Assembly (NCBI GenBank): GCA_001931535.1
Contig: CP016211.1
Span: 3,810,501-3,874,500 of the forward strand
DNA length: 64,000 nucleotides
Source: Minicystis rosea
Lineage (GTDB): Bacteria > Myxococcota_A > Polyangia > Polyangiales > Polyangiaceae
Direction: 5' to 3'
Under the pieces are notes generated by a model. It had not been told where the DNA came from, searched no databases, and saw nothing but the letters and a program-made list of their open reading frames with translations. A program made the translations under genes and the position numbers. Shown here piece after piece: positions 17,098 through 25,385 of this stretch. Numbering within the stretch: position 1 is the stretch's first letter; each line of letters opens with the position of its first letter.

Positions 17098-18132
17098 TCA
17101 CGCCGCGCCGCGATCCATTCCCTGCGTGTCGTTGACGTGCCCCGCGGTCTGCGGCGGGTCCGCTGGGGCGCCGTGCTTGGCGATTGCGGCCACGCGCTCT
17201 TTGAAGTCGGCCACCGCACCGTCGCAGCGCGCTTGGGAGACGCCGCGCCGCGCGGCCCAGTTCACGAGCTTGCTGCGCGCGAGCTTGTACGCCTCCTGAT
17301 CCTTGCGCTCGGCCGCGGCCGCGCCCTCGGCGACGGCCATGTTGACGGCTTCCCCGAGCGAACGAGCCTCCCCCGTGTTGGTCGTGTCCGTGAGGTAGTC
17401 GACGAGCAGGTCGGCGAACTTCGCGTCGGGGCGCGGCACGAGCTCGCCGATGGGCAGCGCGCGCACGCGGCTCTTGTCCACGCGCAGCACGTTGCCCGGG
17501 TTCTCCATGTACACGAAGAGATCGGGCTCGTAGTCGAGGCCACCGCGCTGGACCGGGGCGAGGCCCATCTTGGTCGGCTCCTTCTTCCCGTTCTTCTCCA
17601 CGAGATCGTAGTGCGTGTGGGCGCGCACGGTGAAGATCACGTGGGCGCCGGCGCTGAGGATCTTTTGGAGCAAGCGATTGTGCTCCGGTGTCATCGCCTT
17701 CCAACCGACGTTGAACGCGTTCTTGCTCTTCGAAGCTTCCGTGAGCGCGTCGACCTGCTCGAGCACGCCGTTGATGCCCGTCCAGGCGTGGGTGAGGCTG
17801 TCGATGATGATGACGCCGGCGCCCTTGGCCTCACAGTGCGCGATGGCAGCCATGTAGGCCGCGGGGCTGTAGTCGTCCTCCGGCATCGGCACGTGGAGAA
17901 ACCGATGACCGTCCTGCGAGCGCTCGCTCCAAGCGTAGCGGAGCGCGCTGCGGGATTCGCTGTCGATCACGAACACGCGCCCGATCCCCATGCGCTCCGT
18001 CATGCGGGTCGCGATCCGGAGCGCCGTCTCCGTCTTGCCGGAGCCGCCGACACCGCAGATCCCCATGCGGAGGAGGATCCCCTCGCGCTTCGCCTCGTTC
18101 GACTCGAAGGTGTACTGCTTCGCCCTGGTCAT
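17098..18132 (-). CDS. Phage-type P-loop ATPase (Sak4/RecA-like)
   Basis: The 344-residue protein starts at an ATG preceded by GGAGAG. Walker A is GVGGSGKT (residues 27-34), FVIDSESRSALRY follows, Walker B is GAGVIIIDSLTHAW (about 110), and a sensor-like HVIFTVRAHTHYD lies further on. The C-terminal 120 residues are helical and Ala-rich. This pattern matches AAA/RecA-like ATPases of phages, including Sak4-type recombination proteins. No integrase, capsid or other phage gene lies near it, so it is either a domesticated orphan or a relic of a prophage. The substrate is inferred to be single-stranded DNA. Confidence 0.65.
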   Translation of the reverse strand: MTRAKQYTFESNEAKREGILLRMGICGVGGSGKTETALRIATRMTERMGIGRVFVIDSESRSALRYAWSERSQDGHRFLHVPMPEDDYSPAAYMAAIAHCEAKGAGVIIIDSLTHAWTGINGVLEQVDALTEASKSKNAFNVGWKAMTPEHNRLLQKILSAGAHVIFTVRAHTHYDLVEKNGKKEPTKMGLAPVQRGGLDYEPDLFVYMENPGNVLRVDKSRVRALPIGELVPRPDAKFADLLVDYLTDTTNTGEARSLGEAVNMAVAEGAAAAERKDQEAYKLARSKLVNWAARRGVSQARCDGAVADFKERVAAIAKHGAPADPPQTAGHVNDTQGMDRGAA

Positions 18133-18404
18133 GGTCTCTCCGTTGCGCCGGCGCATGCCGGCGCGGCGCGTCCACTACGTGCCAGATCTTCGGCATCGCG
18201 TTCCACGCCAACGTGACGAAGACCACGCACACACGGCCAATCTATGTCCGACGTAAACCACCTCCCTCGATGGGTCCGAATCCCCCGGCCTCCATCAACC
18301 TCCGAATCTCACCCGCGCCGGCCCGCCCGCCGCCTCGAAATCGCCATGACTTGGACGGCAAATCTCCCAAGGCCGTTCGCTGCATCGCCTCATCCATCGA
18401 CACA

Positions 18405-18608
18405 ATGTCCACTGCCATGCAGACAGCGTCCTCCCCCCAAACCCATGGGCCCATCGATGCTCACCCCTTCACGCCGCACCGCGCGCGGTTTCGCAACCGC
18501 GCCCTCCTCGTGGCGGTCATCGTGGTGAGCGTGCTCGTCGCGGGCGCAGGCACCGCGGTCGCCATCGATCAGCTCGGGGATTCGAGCGGTGACGTCGAGG
18601 GGTATTGA
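18405..18608 (+). CDS. Small single-pass membrane protein, function unknown
   Basis: 67 residues: a polar N-terminus with several His residues, then one hydrophobic helix (RALLVAVIVVSVLVAGAGTAVAI, about residues 30-52) and a short acidic tail. The gene ends 3 bp before the hydroxylase start, so the two are probably cotranscribed. No family is recognised. Coding status rests on position and the clean membrane segment. Confidence 0.5.
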   Translation: MSTAMQTASSPQTHGPIDAHPFTPHRARFRNRALLVAVIVVSVLVAGAGTAVAIDQLGDSSGDVEGY

Positions 18609-18611
18609 GCC

Positions 18612-19331
18612 GTGGTGATCTGGTGGCTCCTCTTCGGCGTCGCGAGCCTCGTGCTCATCGGAGCGCTGATGGTGGGTTGGGAGGCGCTCCGCGGCGCGCC
18701 GGCACGAACGGAGCCGCGCGCGCGGGTCGGAGCGGCCGCCGGGCTCTACCTCTTGAATCAAGGCCTCATCGCGCCGCTGCTCGCGGTCGGCCTGGCCACG
18801 ATTGGCACCCTCGTTCATCCGGAGAAGCGCGCCACGAGCCCGGGAATCACCGAGATCGCGGTGGGATTCGTGACGTTCGAAGCCGTCACCTATCTCCTCC
18901 ATCGGCTCGCCCACCGCATACCGCTTCTGTTTCGCCTGCACCGCGTTCACCACGACGGCGACGATCTCGGTTGGATCGATGCCTTTCGCCAACACCCGAT
19001 CGAGTTCGCGATGTTTCAGGGCCTCGGGAACCTTCCGGCGGTGATCCTCTTCGGCCCTCTCGGGCATGTCTCGTTGTGGCTCAACATCGGGCTCCGGCTG
19101 TGGACGGCCTGGCTCCATGCGCGCGGGCCGGTGGAGCTCGGTGCTTTGGAGCACGTGCTCACGAGCCCGGCCATGCACCATCTCCATCACCGAAAACGCC
19201 GGCCGGGCGAGGATCGGAGCACCTCACCCACGTGCAATTACGGCGGCATCCTCTCGGTGTTCGACTGGCTCGGCGGCACCGTCATCCGGCGAGCGCAGCC
19301 GGCCGCCGCAGACGATCGGGTAGCCACGTGA
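18612..19331 (+). CDS. Sterol desaturase / fatty acid hydroxylase superfamily protein
   Basis: The 239-residue membrane protein starts at GTG (18612 or 18615). The di-iron histidine motifs are HRLAH (about residue 97), HRVHH (about 110) and HHLHH (about 193). Membrane helices lie at about 3-22, 45-65, 78-95 and 135-160. Members hydroxylate or desaturate lipids and sterol-like compounds at the membrane. Its 3' end overlaps the convergent phosphatase-superfamily gene by 50 bp. The substrate is unknown. Confidence 0.85.
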   Translation: MVIWWLLFGVASLVLIGALMVGWEALRGAPARTEPRARVGAAAGLYLLNQGLIAPLLAVGLATIGTLVHPEKRATSPGITEIAVGFVTFEAVTYLLHRLAHRIPLLFRLHRVHHDGDDLGWIDAFRQHPIEFAMFQGLGNLPAVILFGPLGHVSLWLNIGLRLWTAWLHARGPVELGALEHVLTSPAMHHLHHRKRRPGEDRSTSPTCNYGGILSVFDWLGGTVIRRAQPAAADDRVAT

Positions 19332-21879
19332 TGGCGTGAAGCGCGAGGTACGCGAGCACCATGCTCAAGTAGAGCGCGGTGTGGATGAAGGTCGAGAAGA
19401 GCTGCTTGTCGAATTGATCGCTGAGGTGCCCCATCGAGAGGTTCATTCGCGCGGTGGTGTGGAGCACGTCGATGACCATGAGCGCCGCCCCCGCAGCGGC
19501 CACGCGGAGCCCTTGCGGCGGCCGGAGACACGCGATGCGCAGCGCCGCGATGACGAGGCCCGAGGCGAGGATCACCTTGGCCAGAATGAGAAACGTGGCG
19601 CGCCAGAAATCGAAGCCGTCGCTGCCGAGGAAGCCGGGCGCCAAATCGAGATCGACGAACCCGTAGCCCGGCGCCGGTGAGTCGGTGTGGCCGAAGAGCT
19701 CGAAGAGCGCCTGTCGGCTACCGGTCATCGTCAGCGCGGCAATGCCGATCGCGAGCTCGGCGCTCATCTCCGAGAGGTGCTCGGCGACGGCGAGGATCAC
19801 GACGGCGATGGCGACCACCGACGGGATGTCCTGAGGTTTGCTCAACGCCGAGAGCGCAAAGGCGAGGAGCGTGGCGCGGAACGACCAGGTCGCCGTATTT
19901 CCCGGCGCGGGATAGACCATCAGCGCCACGGGCGCCGCGAGAGCGAAGGGGAAGAGCGCATTGACGGGCGCCACGACGAACGCGCTCGTGATGGCATATC
20001 CAGCGAGGACGACGCGCGGCGCGCCTCGGGAGATCGCGATTCCGGACAGCGCACCGAGTGACACCACGGCCAGCGCCCGCGCGGCGAGATGCTCGTCGGC
20101 CCCGAGCGGGATGCGTCCGAACGGCGCGACGAGGAGCAACGTGAGGAGCGCGGCGCGCGCGACGCGATCGAGGACACGGAGCGGCCCGAAGTGAACCCAG
20201 GCGGAGGCGATCGCGACCGCGAGCAGCGCCCAAACGAGCCGCGGAATCATGGCTTCACCGAGACGCGGCAAGACCACATGGCTGCCCAAAGCGAAATAGG
20301 CCGTGAAGATCGGGAGCGCGAGCCAGGCCGAGGTCCGCACGCGAGCATGAAACAACGAGGTGGCGAGCACGCAGAGAAAGAGAATGCCCGCGTTGCTCAA
20401 GGACGGGAGCGCCGAACAGAACGTAAAACAAAGCAGGATGGCGCCGAGCGGCCGAGACACGATATCTCGGAGCGCGCCCCCCATCGATCGACGGTACGTG
20501 ACGAGGATCCATCCCAGGGCGACGAGGATCACCGGACCGAGCGCCGCCGCTGGGCCGAGGCGCCCACGGCGTACTTGGGCGAGCAACGCCTTGATGGGAA
20601 CGGCAAAGCCGTAACGAGAGATGAAGAGCGCCTCGCACGCGAGCACCCCGACGACGAGCCAAGCCCGCGGCGCAGTGCGGGTCGCGCACGACAAGACGCA
20701 AAGGCACACCGCCACGACGGCGATCAACAGGGCCCACGCGATGCCGGCGACGCTCGCTCGGCGCGGCGTGTCCAGCGCGAGCGTGAGGCGCGCAATCCCG
20801 CGATGCGCAGGATCGATGGCGTCCGCGGCACGGCCCTCGGCGACGAGGCGATGAAGCGTGTCCATCTGCGCTCGATGCTCGGCGGCGATGTCCGCGCTCG
20901 GTCCGACGGCGAGGAGGTGCTCGTACGCAGCTAGCAACGCGCGCGCCTCCTCCGAGGCGTCGAGCGCGAGCGGTGCCGTCGCCGGGGCGGCCAGCGCGCC
21001 GCCCGGCAAACGGGTGCCGAGGAGCAGCGCGATCGTCGCCGGCATGTCGACCCCATTCATGCTCACGTCGTGCGTCGGGCGAATCCCCTGCCCGAACATC
21101 CACACGGGGACACGGCGGTAGACATCGGCGGAGCCGCCGTGGGTCCCGAGCTCGTCGTTGCCGTGATCGGAGGTGATGATCACCGCCGTTCGCCCATCGA
21201 GCGCGCGCTCCACGAAGGCGCCCAGGGCGTCGTCCCAGCGGCGGATGGTCTCGTGATAACGAGGGTCCCGCGTCCCGTAGCGATGAGACACGTGATCGGT
21301 CTCGGAGATGTGCATGACGGTGAGCGCGGGCGGGCTCGCCGATCGCAGCTCCTCCTCCGCGTGCCGGAGCGCGCCCGCGTTGTCGCCGAAATCGGTGCCG
21401 CCGCGGCCGTCGCTCGCGTGGTTCTTCGATCGACGGTTGCCGAAGAGGGTCGCCCACATCGGATCGCCGTTGAACGACAAGCTCTCTCCGCGATCGTGGA
21501 TGTCGTCGAAGATCGTCCAGCGCGCGTATCCCGTGCTGCCGAAGATGCGGAGTGAGTCGGCGAGGCTGCTCGGCATCCCCGTCGCGAGGCCCAGAATCCC
21601 GGGCAACGTGCTGGTCAGCTTGGACGCCCAGAGCACGCCCGAGGCGCCGCGCTCCCGGAGCGCCGTCATGCGCGGCATGAGCCGCGGATCCTCGGCGATG
21701 CGCACCGGGAGCGAGTCGACCACGACGAGCACCACGCGCTCGGCCTTGCGCGGTACGAAGGAGGCGTAGGGCTCGGCGGTCCGCTGCGCCGCCTCCAGCG
21801 CCATGGCCTGAGCGACCAGGTGAGCGACGACCACGACGACGGAGAGCACCAAAGCCATGAAGACAGCGCGGCGCGCCAT
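19282..21879 (-). CDS. Alkaline-phosphatase-superfamily membrane protein resembling GPI ethanolamine-phosphate transferases
   Basis: 865 residues. After a signal-anchor helix (about 5-28) comes a phosphodiesterase-like catalytic domain with the usual metal set: D55 (VVVDSLP), Thr/Ser in TSTLPG (about 89-91), D195/H196 and H199 (SETDHVSHRYG), D238/H239 (SDHGND) and H247 (GTHGG). From about residue 370 to the end there are a dozen or more membrane helices. This order, an exported phosphotransferase head before a large membrane part, is that of eukaryotic PIG-N/PIG-O/PIG-G. It probably modifies a lipid or glycan in the periplasm; the donor is inferred to be a phospholipid. Confidence 0.7.
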   Translation of the reverse strand: MARRAVFMALVLSVVVVVAHLVAQAMALEAAQRTAEPYASFVPRKAERVVLVVVDSLPVRIAEDPRLMPRMTALRERGASGVLWASKLTSTLPGILGLATGMPSSLADSLRIFGSTGYARWTIFDDIHDRGESLSFNGDPMWATLFGNRRSKNHASDGRGGTDFGDNAGALRHAEEELRSASPPALTVMHISETDHVSHRYGTRDPRYHETIRRWDDALGAFVERALDGRTAVIITSDHGNDELGTHGGSADVYRRVPVWMFGQGIRPTHDVSMNGVDMPATIALLLGTRLPGGALAAPATAPLALDASEEARALLAAYEHLLAVGPSADIAAEHRAQMDTLHRLVAEGRAADAIDPAHRGIARLTLALDTPRRASVAGIAWALLIAVVAVCLCVLSCATRTAPRAWLVVGVLACEALFISRYGFAVPIKALLAQVRRGRLGPAAALGPVILVALGWILVTYRRSMGGALRDIVSRPLGAILLCFTFCSALPSLSNAGILFLCVLATSLFHARVRTSAWLALPIFTAYFALGSHVVLPRLGEAMIPRLVWALLAVAIASAWVHFGPLRVLDRVARAALLTLLLVAPFGRIPLGADEHLAARALAVVSLGALSGIAISRGAPRVVLAGYAITSAFVVAPVNALFPFALAAPVALMVYPAPGNTATWSFRATLLAFALSALSKPQDIPSVVAIAVVILAVAEHLSEMSAELAIGIAALTMTGSRQALFELFGHTDSPAPGYGFVDLDLAPGFLGSDGFDFWRATFLILAKVILASGLVIAALRIACLRPPQGLRVAAAGAALMVIDVLHTTARMNLSMGHLSDQFDKQLFSTFIHTALYLSMVLAYLALHAITWLPDRLRRPAALAG

Positions 21880-22605
21880 ACACTCCCTCCGGAGCGCGAG
21901 GCTCGTATCGGCAAAACGCTCCCGCCCGCGGCAGAAGCGGTGAAGTCAGCAGAAGAGCGCCTAACAGAATCGGACCGAGCAGGCGAAGGAGACGCGAGCG
22001 CGTCAAGGCGCGAAGGCGAAGGCGTACAGCAGTACGCCGAAGCCGAGCAACGCAGACGCGCGCCGCGTACCCGTACGCCGGCGACGGGAGATTCTGTTGG
22101 ACGCTCTTCGTGCCGAAGTCTGGATTCGAATGTTGCGCGCCGGCCGCCGTCGAGCAACCCGCGAGGGAATGCGCGTAGATCCGGGAACGTTCGCGGCGCT
22201 CGCCGAGTTTCGATGGCCGAGAGATCGTGCCGCTCGATTCTCGACCACGACGATATCGATGCTCGACGCACTTGCGGCCGAGACGGCGCGGCCCAACGCC
22301 GTCCCTGGAGGATGCCCATGCAACGGAGGGTGTCGCGCAATGCCATGGGCGCGGCGCAATCCGTTGTGTGGGCGTTTTCGTGAAAAGCCGAGACGACGGC
22401 GAATCCGCGGTCCACACGGGCTCATCCAGCGGATTCGGATCGCCTTCGCGCGACGAGAAGCGTGACGGCTTCGACCCGCGCATCGCCCCCGCGGAGCCGA
22501 GCCTCGCTCTTCGCATCGAAAGGGTGATCGCGCCCGCCGCGCCACCCTACCGACGCGGCGCTGGTCGCGCCGGCGCGAGGGCCGCTATGCTGGCGCCGAG
22601 CCCTC
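21880..22605. other. Gene-free stretch of about 725 bp
   Basis: It lies between two divergent starts. I see no convincing coding frame, tRNA or known element. A perfect short hairpin, GGCGTAC-AGCA-GTACGCC, lies at 22021-22038. Promoters for both flanking genes must lie here, but none stands out. Confidence 0.5.
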
Positions 22606-23853
22606 ATGACCGTGTATCGAAGCGCGCCCGTCACCACGCCCGTCTCGCTTCGCGTCGCGTGCGCGCATTGCGGCGTGCTCGCCGAGGTGCGGCGCAGCGA
22701 CGACACCTTCCGCTGCCACAAATGCGATCAGGAGCAGCCCACGCGGCGCGAGACGATGCCTCGCGAGGTCACCTCGCTGCGCGCCGTCTCGCACACGACG
22801 GGCACGTACACCGAGCTCGTCGCGTTCGCGCGCTCGGTGGGCGTCGACGCCCAAGCCCTCATGGTGCGCGTCGCCTGCGACGGCATCCCGTGCGACGTGT
22901 CGATCGGCATCAACAGCGGCAGCGTCGATGGTGTCTATTTGACGGCGGCGACACAAGGGCTCCCCACCGTCACGCTGCGCCACGAGACCCTGACGGAGAA
23001 GCACGCCACCCGCGAGGGAATCACGCACGAGGCGCAAACGGGCGACAAGGCCTTCGACGATGCCGTCTTCGTCGCTTCGGACGACGCGGACGAGGACGTC
23101 CTCGCGGCGCTGAGCGTGCCCGCCGTGCGCGCCGCGATTCGGCAGTTGCTCACCGAATCCGATCGCGTGAGCCTCGCGCCGCACGGCGTGAGCGTGCACA
23201 TCCGCTGGGACGTGAACGGCGTCTTCGATCCCGACCGCATCCGCGCGCGCCTCAACGCGGTCCGCGTGATCGCCGGCGCGCCGCGATCCATGGCGCCGCG
23301 CGCCGCCACGGCGGACGTATGGGGCGTGGGCGCCGCAATCGCGGTGGTTGGCGGCGTCATCCTCGGCCCCATCATCACCGGCGCCGCATGGACGGCTTTT
23401 CAGCCCGTGTCCTCGCGCCTCGGCCACCTCGCCGTCGCCGTTGGGCTCACCCTGGCGCTGCTCCTGCAACCCCTGCTCAAACGCAAGCTGCGCGGCCGCT
23501 CGGACTCCCACACATCGCTCCTGTTGGGCCGCGCGGCGTCCGTGATCGTCCTGACGGAGCTCTGCATCAGCCTCGCCGTCTTCGTCAACGCGGCCTTCGA
23601 TCATTCCACGGCTTCGTCGCACGATCTCGTGATCGTCTCGGTCTCCCACGACGACGAAGATCACGAATCCAAGGTCGTGGCGCGCGGCGATGCCGGGCTC
23701 GAAGAGCAGGAGCTCCAGTTCAACGATCGCGAGCGCCTCGTGGCCCCCGGACAACACGTCATCCTGCGCGTGAAGCGCGGCGCGCTCGGCTTTCCGTGGC
23801 GCAGCGCGCCGGGCGAAGCACACGCCGGCAAGCAGATCCTCATCGAGAAGTGA
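22606..23853 (+). CDS. Zinc-ribbon membrane protein, function unknown
   Basis: The 415-residue protein has an N-terminal zinc ribbon (CAHCG at about 20-24 and CHKC at about 37-40). A globular alpha/beta part follows (about 60-225), and three or four membrane helices lie around 245-265, 275-292 and 312-330. The C-terminal soluble part is acidic and His-rich (VSVSHDDEDHESK, EEQELQFNDRER). No family is recognised. The ribbon suggests protein or nucleic-acid binding, with the middle domain perhaps sensing a ligand. It is a single gene with clear codon bias in this frame. Confidence 0.65.
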   Translation: MTVYRSAPVTTPVSLRVACAHCGVLAEVRRSDDTFRCHKCDQEQPTRRETMPREVTSLRAVSHTTGTYTELVAFARSVGVDAQALMVRVACDGIPCDVSIGINSGSVDGVYLTAATQGLPTVTLRHETLTEKHATREGITHEAQTGDKAFDDAVFVASDDADEDVLAALSVPAVRAAIRQLLTESDRVSLAPHGVSVHIRWDVNGVFDPDRIRARLNAVRVIAGAPRSMAPRAATADVWGVGAAIAVVGGVILGPIITGAAWTAFQPVSSRLGHLAVAVGLTLALLLQPLLKRKLRGRSDSHTSLLLGRAASVIVLTELCISLAVFVNAAFDHSTASSHDLVIVSVSHDDEDHESKVVARGDAGLEEQELQFNDRERLVAPGQHVILRVKRGALGFPWRSAPGEAHAGKQILIEK

Positions 23854-24040
23854 AGGCGTGACCAGCGCCGGCAGCCGGCCAACTCTGGCCAGCCGGTCGC
23901 CAGATTTGGCCGCGTGCGGGAGCCGCCGGCCGAAATCCGGCGCGACATCGCGGGCAACGGATGGGCACGGCAGATGCTGAGGGAGCGCCCAGATGGGTTG
24001 TCGTGCGCCGGCCCGAGCCGGCGACGACGAGGAGGCCCCG

Positions 24041-25249
24041 ATGGGTTTGAGCGACGAGCTTCGACGACTCGCAGAGCAGGTTCGGAAGCGGCAAACACAT
24101 ATCCGCGGCGAAGAGGCGACCAAGAACGCTCTCATTCTGCCGTTCTTGAGTGTCCTCGGATACGATGTCTTCGATCCGACCGAGGTCCAGCCGGAGTACA
24201 CCTCGGAGATGGGCAAGCGGCGTGGTGGGCCGCCGGAGAAGGTCGATTATGCCATCCACCTCGGCCCGGCCCCGGTGATGTTCGTCGAGTGCAAGGCGGC
24301 CGACGTCGAGCCCCATCAGCACAGCGGCCAACTGGCCCGGTATTTCAACGCGACGCCTTCGGTGAAGGTCGCCGTGGTGACGAATGGGATACGCTATCTG
24401 TTCTTCACCGATCTCGAAGAGCAGAACATCATGGGTGACAAGCCCTTCTTCGAGCTCGACGTCCTCGCCTTCACCGAGCGGGACGCCGAGACGCTGGAGG
24501 CCTTCACCAAAGCGCGCTTCGACCCCACCACCGTCCGCGCCCGGGCGGAGGACATCATTTATACCGGCAAGGTCACGACGTATGTGAACGAGCTGCTCCG
24601 GAATCCCTCCGACGCGTTCACCCGCTTCATCCTGGGAGAGATCGACATCACCACCGGCAAGCTGACGGCGAAGCGCGTGGAGAAGTTCGTACCCATCGTC
24701 AAGAAGGCCATCCAGTCGACGCTGCTCGACATGGCGACGCGCTCCATCAAGCTCGAGACCGATGAATCCACGGTCCCCGCGCCGGCGCCCGCGCCCCAAG
24801 CACCGGCACCTCCGCCGCCGGCTCCGGTGGAAGCACGTGGCATCGTGACGACGGCCGAGGAGCTCGACGCATTCGACATGATCCGCCGGCTCTGTGCCGA
24901 CTCGTCCTTCGCCGAGAAGTATCCTGTCGCCTACAAGGACGCGATGAACTACTTCGGCGTCAACATCGGCAAGCCCAAGAAGTGGTTCTTGCGGCTCTTC
25001 CTCGACGGCAAGCGCAAAGCCATCGTCTCCAAGGTGCCTGCCGATCGGGCCACGATGCTCGCGCCCGGTTTCGAGGTCGAAGCGGCCCCGGAGGTCTTGG
25101 GCAAGAGCCGAGTCTACATCAGCGGGAACAAGGACTTGGACCGGCTCCGGCCCCTCGTGCTCTTGGCGTACGAGGACGAGGTGCGCCGCGCCGAGGCCGG
25201 CGCCTCCGAGGAGGAGGACGCCGCCGAAGCAGCACCGCTCCCCCATTGA
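24041..25249 (+). CDS. Standalone HsdR N-terminal (PD-(D/E)xK) nuclease-domain protein
   Basis: 402 residues; the ATG is preceded by GGAGG at normal spacing. Residues about 20-170 match the type I restriction HsdR N-terminal domain: EEATKNALILPFLSVLGYDVFDPTEVQPEY, then D69 (KVDYAI) and E83-x-K85 (FVECKA), the PD-(D/E)xK core, then QL. Instead of helicase domains a Pro/Ala linker (about 248-268) and a unique C-terminal domain of about 130 residues follow. No HsdM or HsdS is nearby. It may be a stress- or defence-related nuclease; the target is unknown. Confidence 0.72.
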   Translation: MGLSDELRRLAEQVRKRQTHIRGEEATKNALILPFLSVLGYDVFDPTEVQPEYTSEMGKRRGGPPEKVDYAIHLGPAPVMFVECKAADVEPHQHSGQLARYFNATPSVKVAVVTNGIRYLFFTDLEEQNIMGDKPFFELDVLAFTERDAETLEAFTKARFDPTTVRARAEDIIYTGKVTTYVNELLRNPSDAFTRFILGEIDITTGKLTAKRVEKFVPIVKKAIQSTLLDMATRSIKLETDESTVPAPAPAPQAPAPPPPAPVEARGIVTTAEELDAFDMIRRLCADSSFAEKYPVAYKDAMNYFGVNIGKPKKWFLRLFLDGKRKAIVSKVPADRATMLAPGFEVEAAPEVLGKSRVYISGNKDLDRLRPLVLLAYEDEVRRAEAGASEEEDAAEAAPLPH

Positions 25250-25385
25250 ACGAGCGCCACGAGACGGCGCCTCCGGATGCGCTCGACGGCGGCGGCCCGA
25301 TTTTTCAACGACTTTTCAACCACGCGCCCGCCGCCGTCGCGCAAGGGTCCTCCCCAGCCGAAGCAAAACGGCTGGAGGCGAAAGA

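Noticed and set aside
22003..22545. A leftward 180-codon gene in the 21.9-22.6 kb gap
   Set aside because: Arg-rich composition throughout, no motif, no plausible start signal.
17098..25249. Prophage or defence island spanning the Sak4-like and HsdR-like genes
   Set aside because: The genes between them are lipid, phosphatase-like and membrane proteins; no integrase, structural phage gene, attachment repeat or second defence gene was seen.
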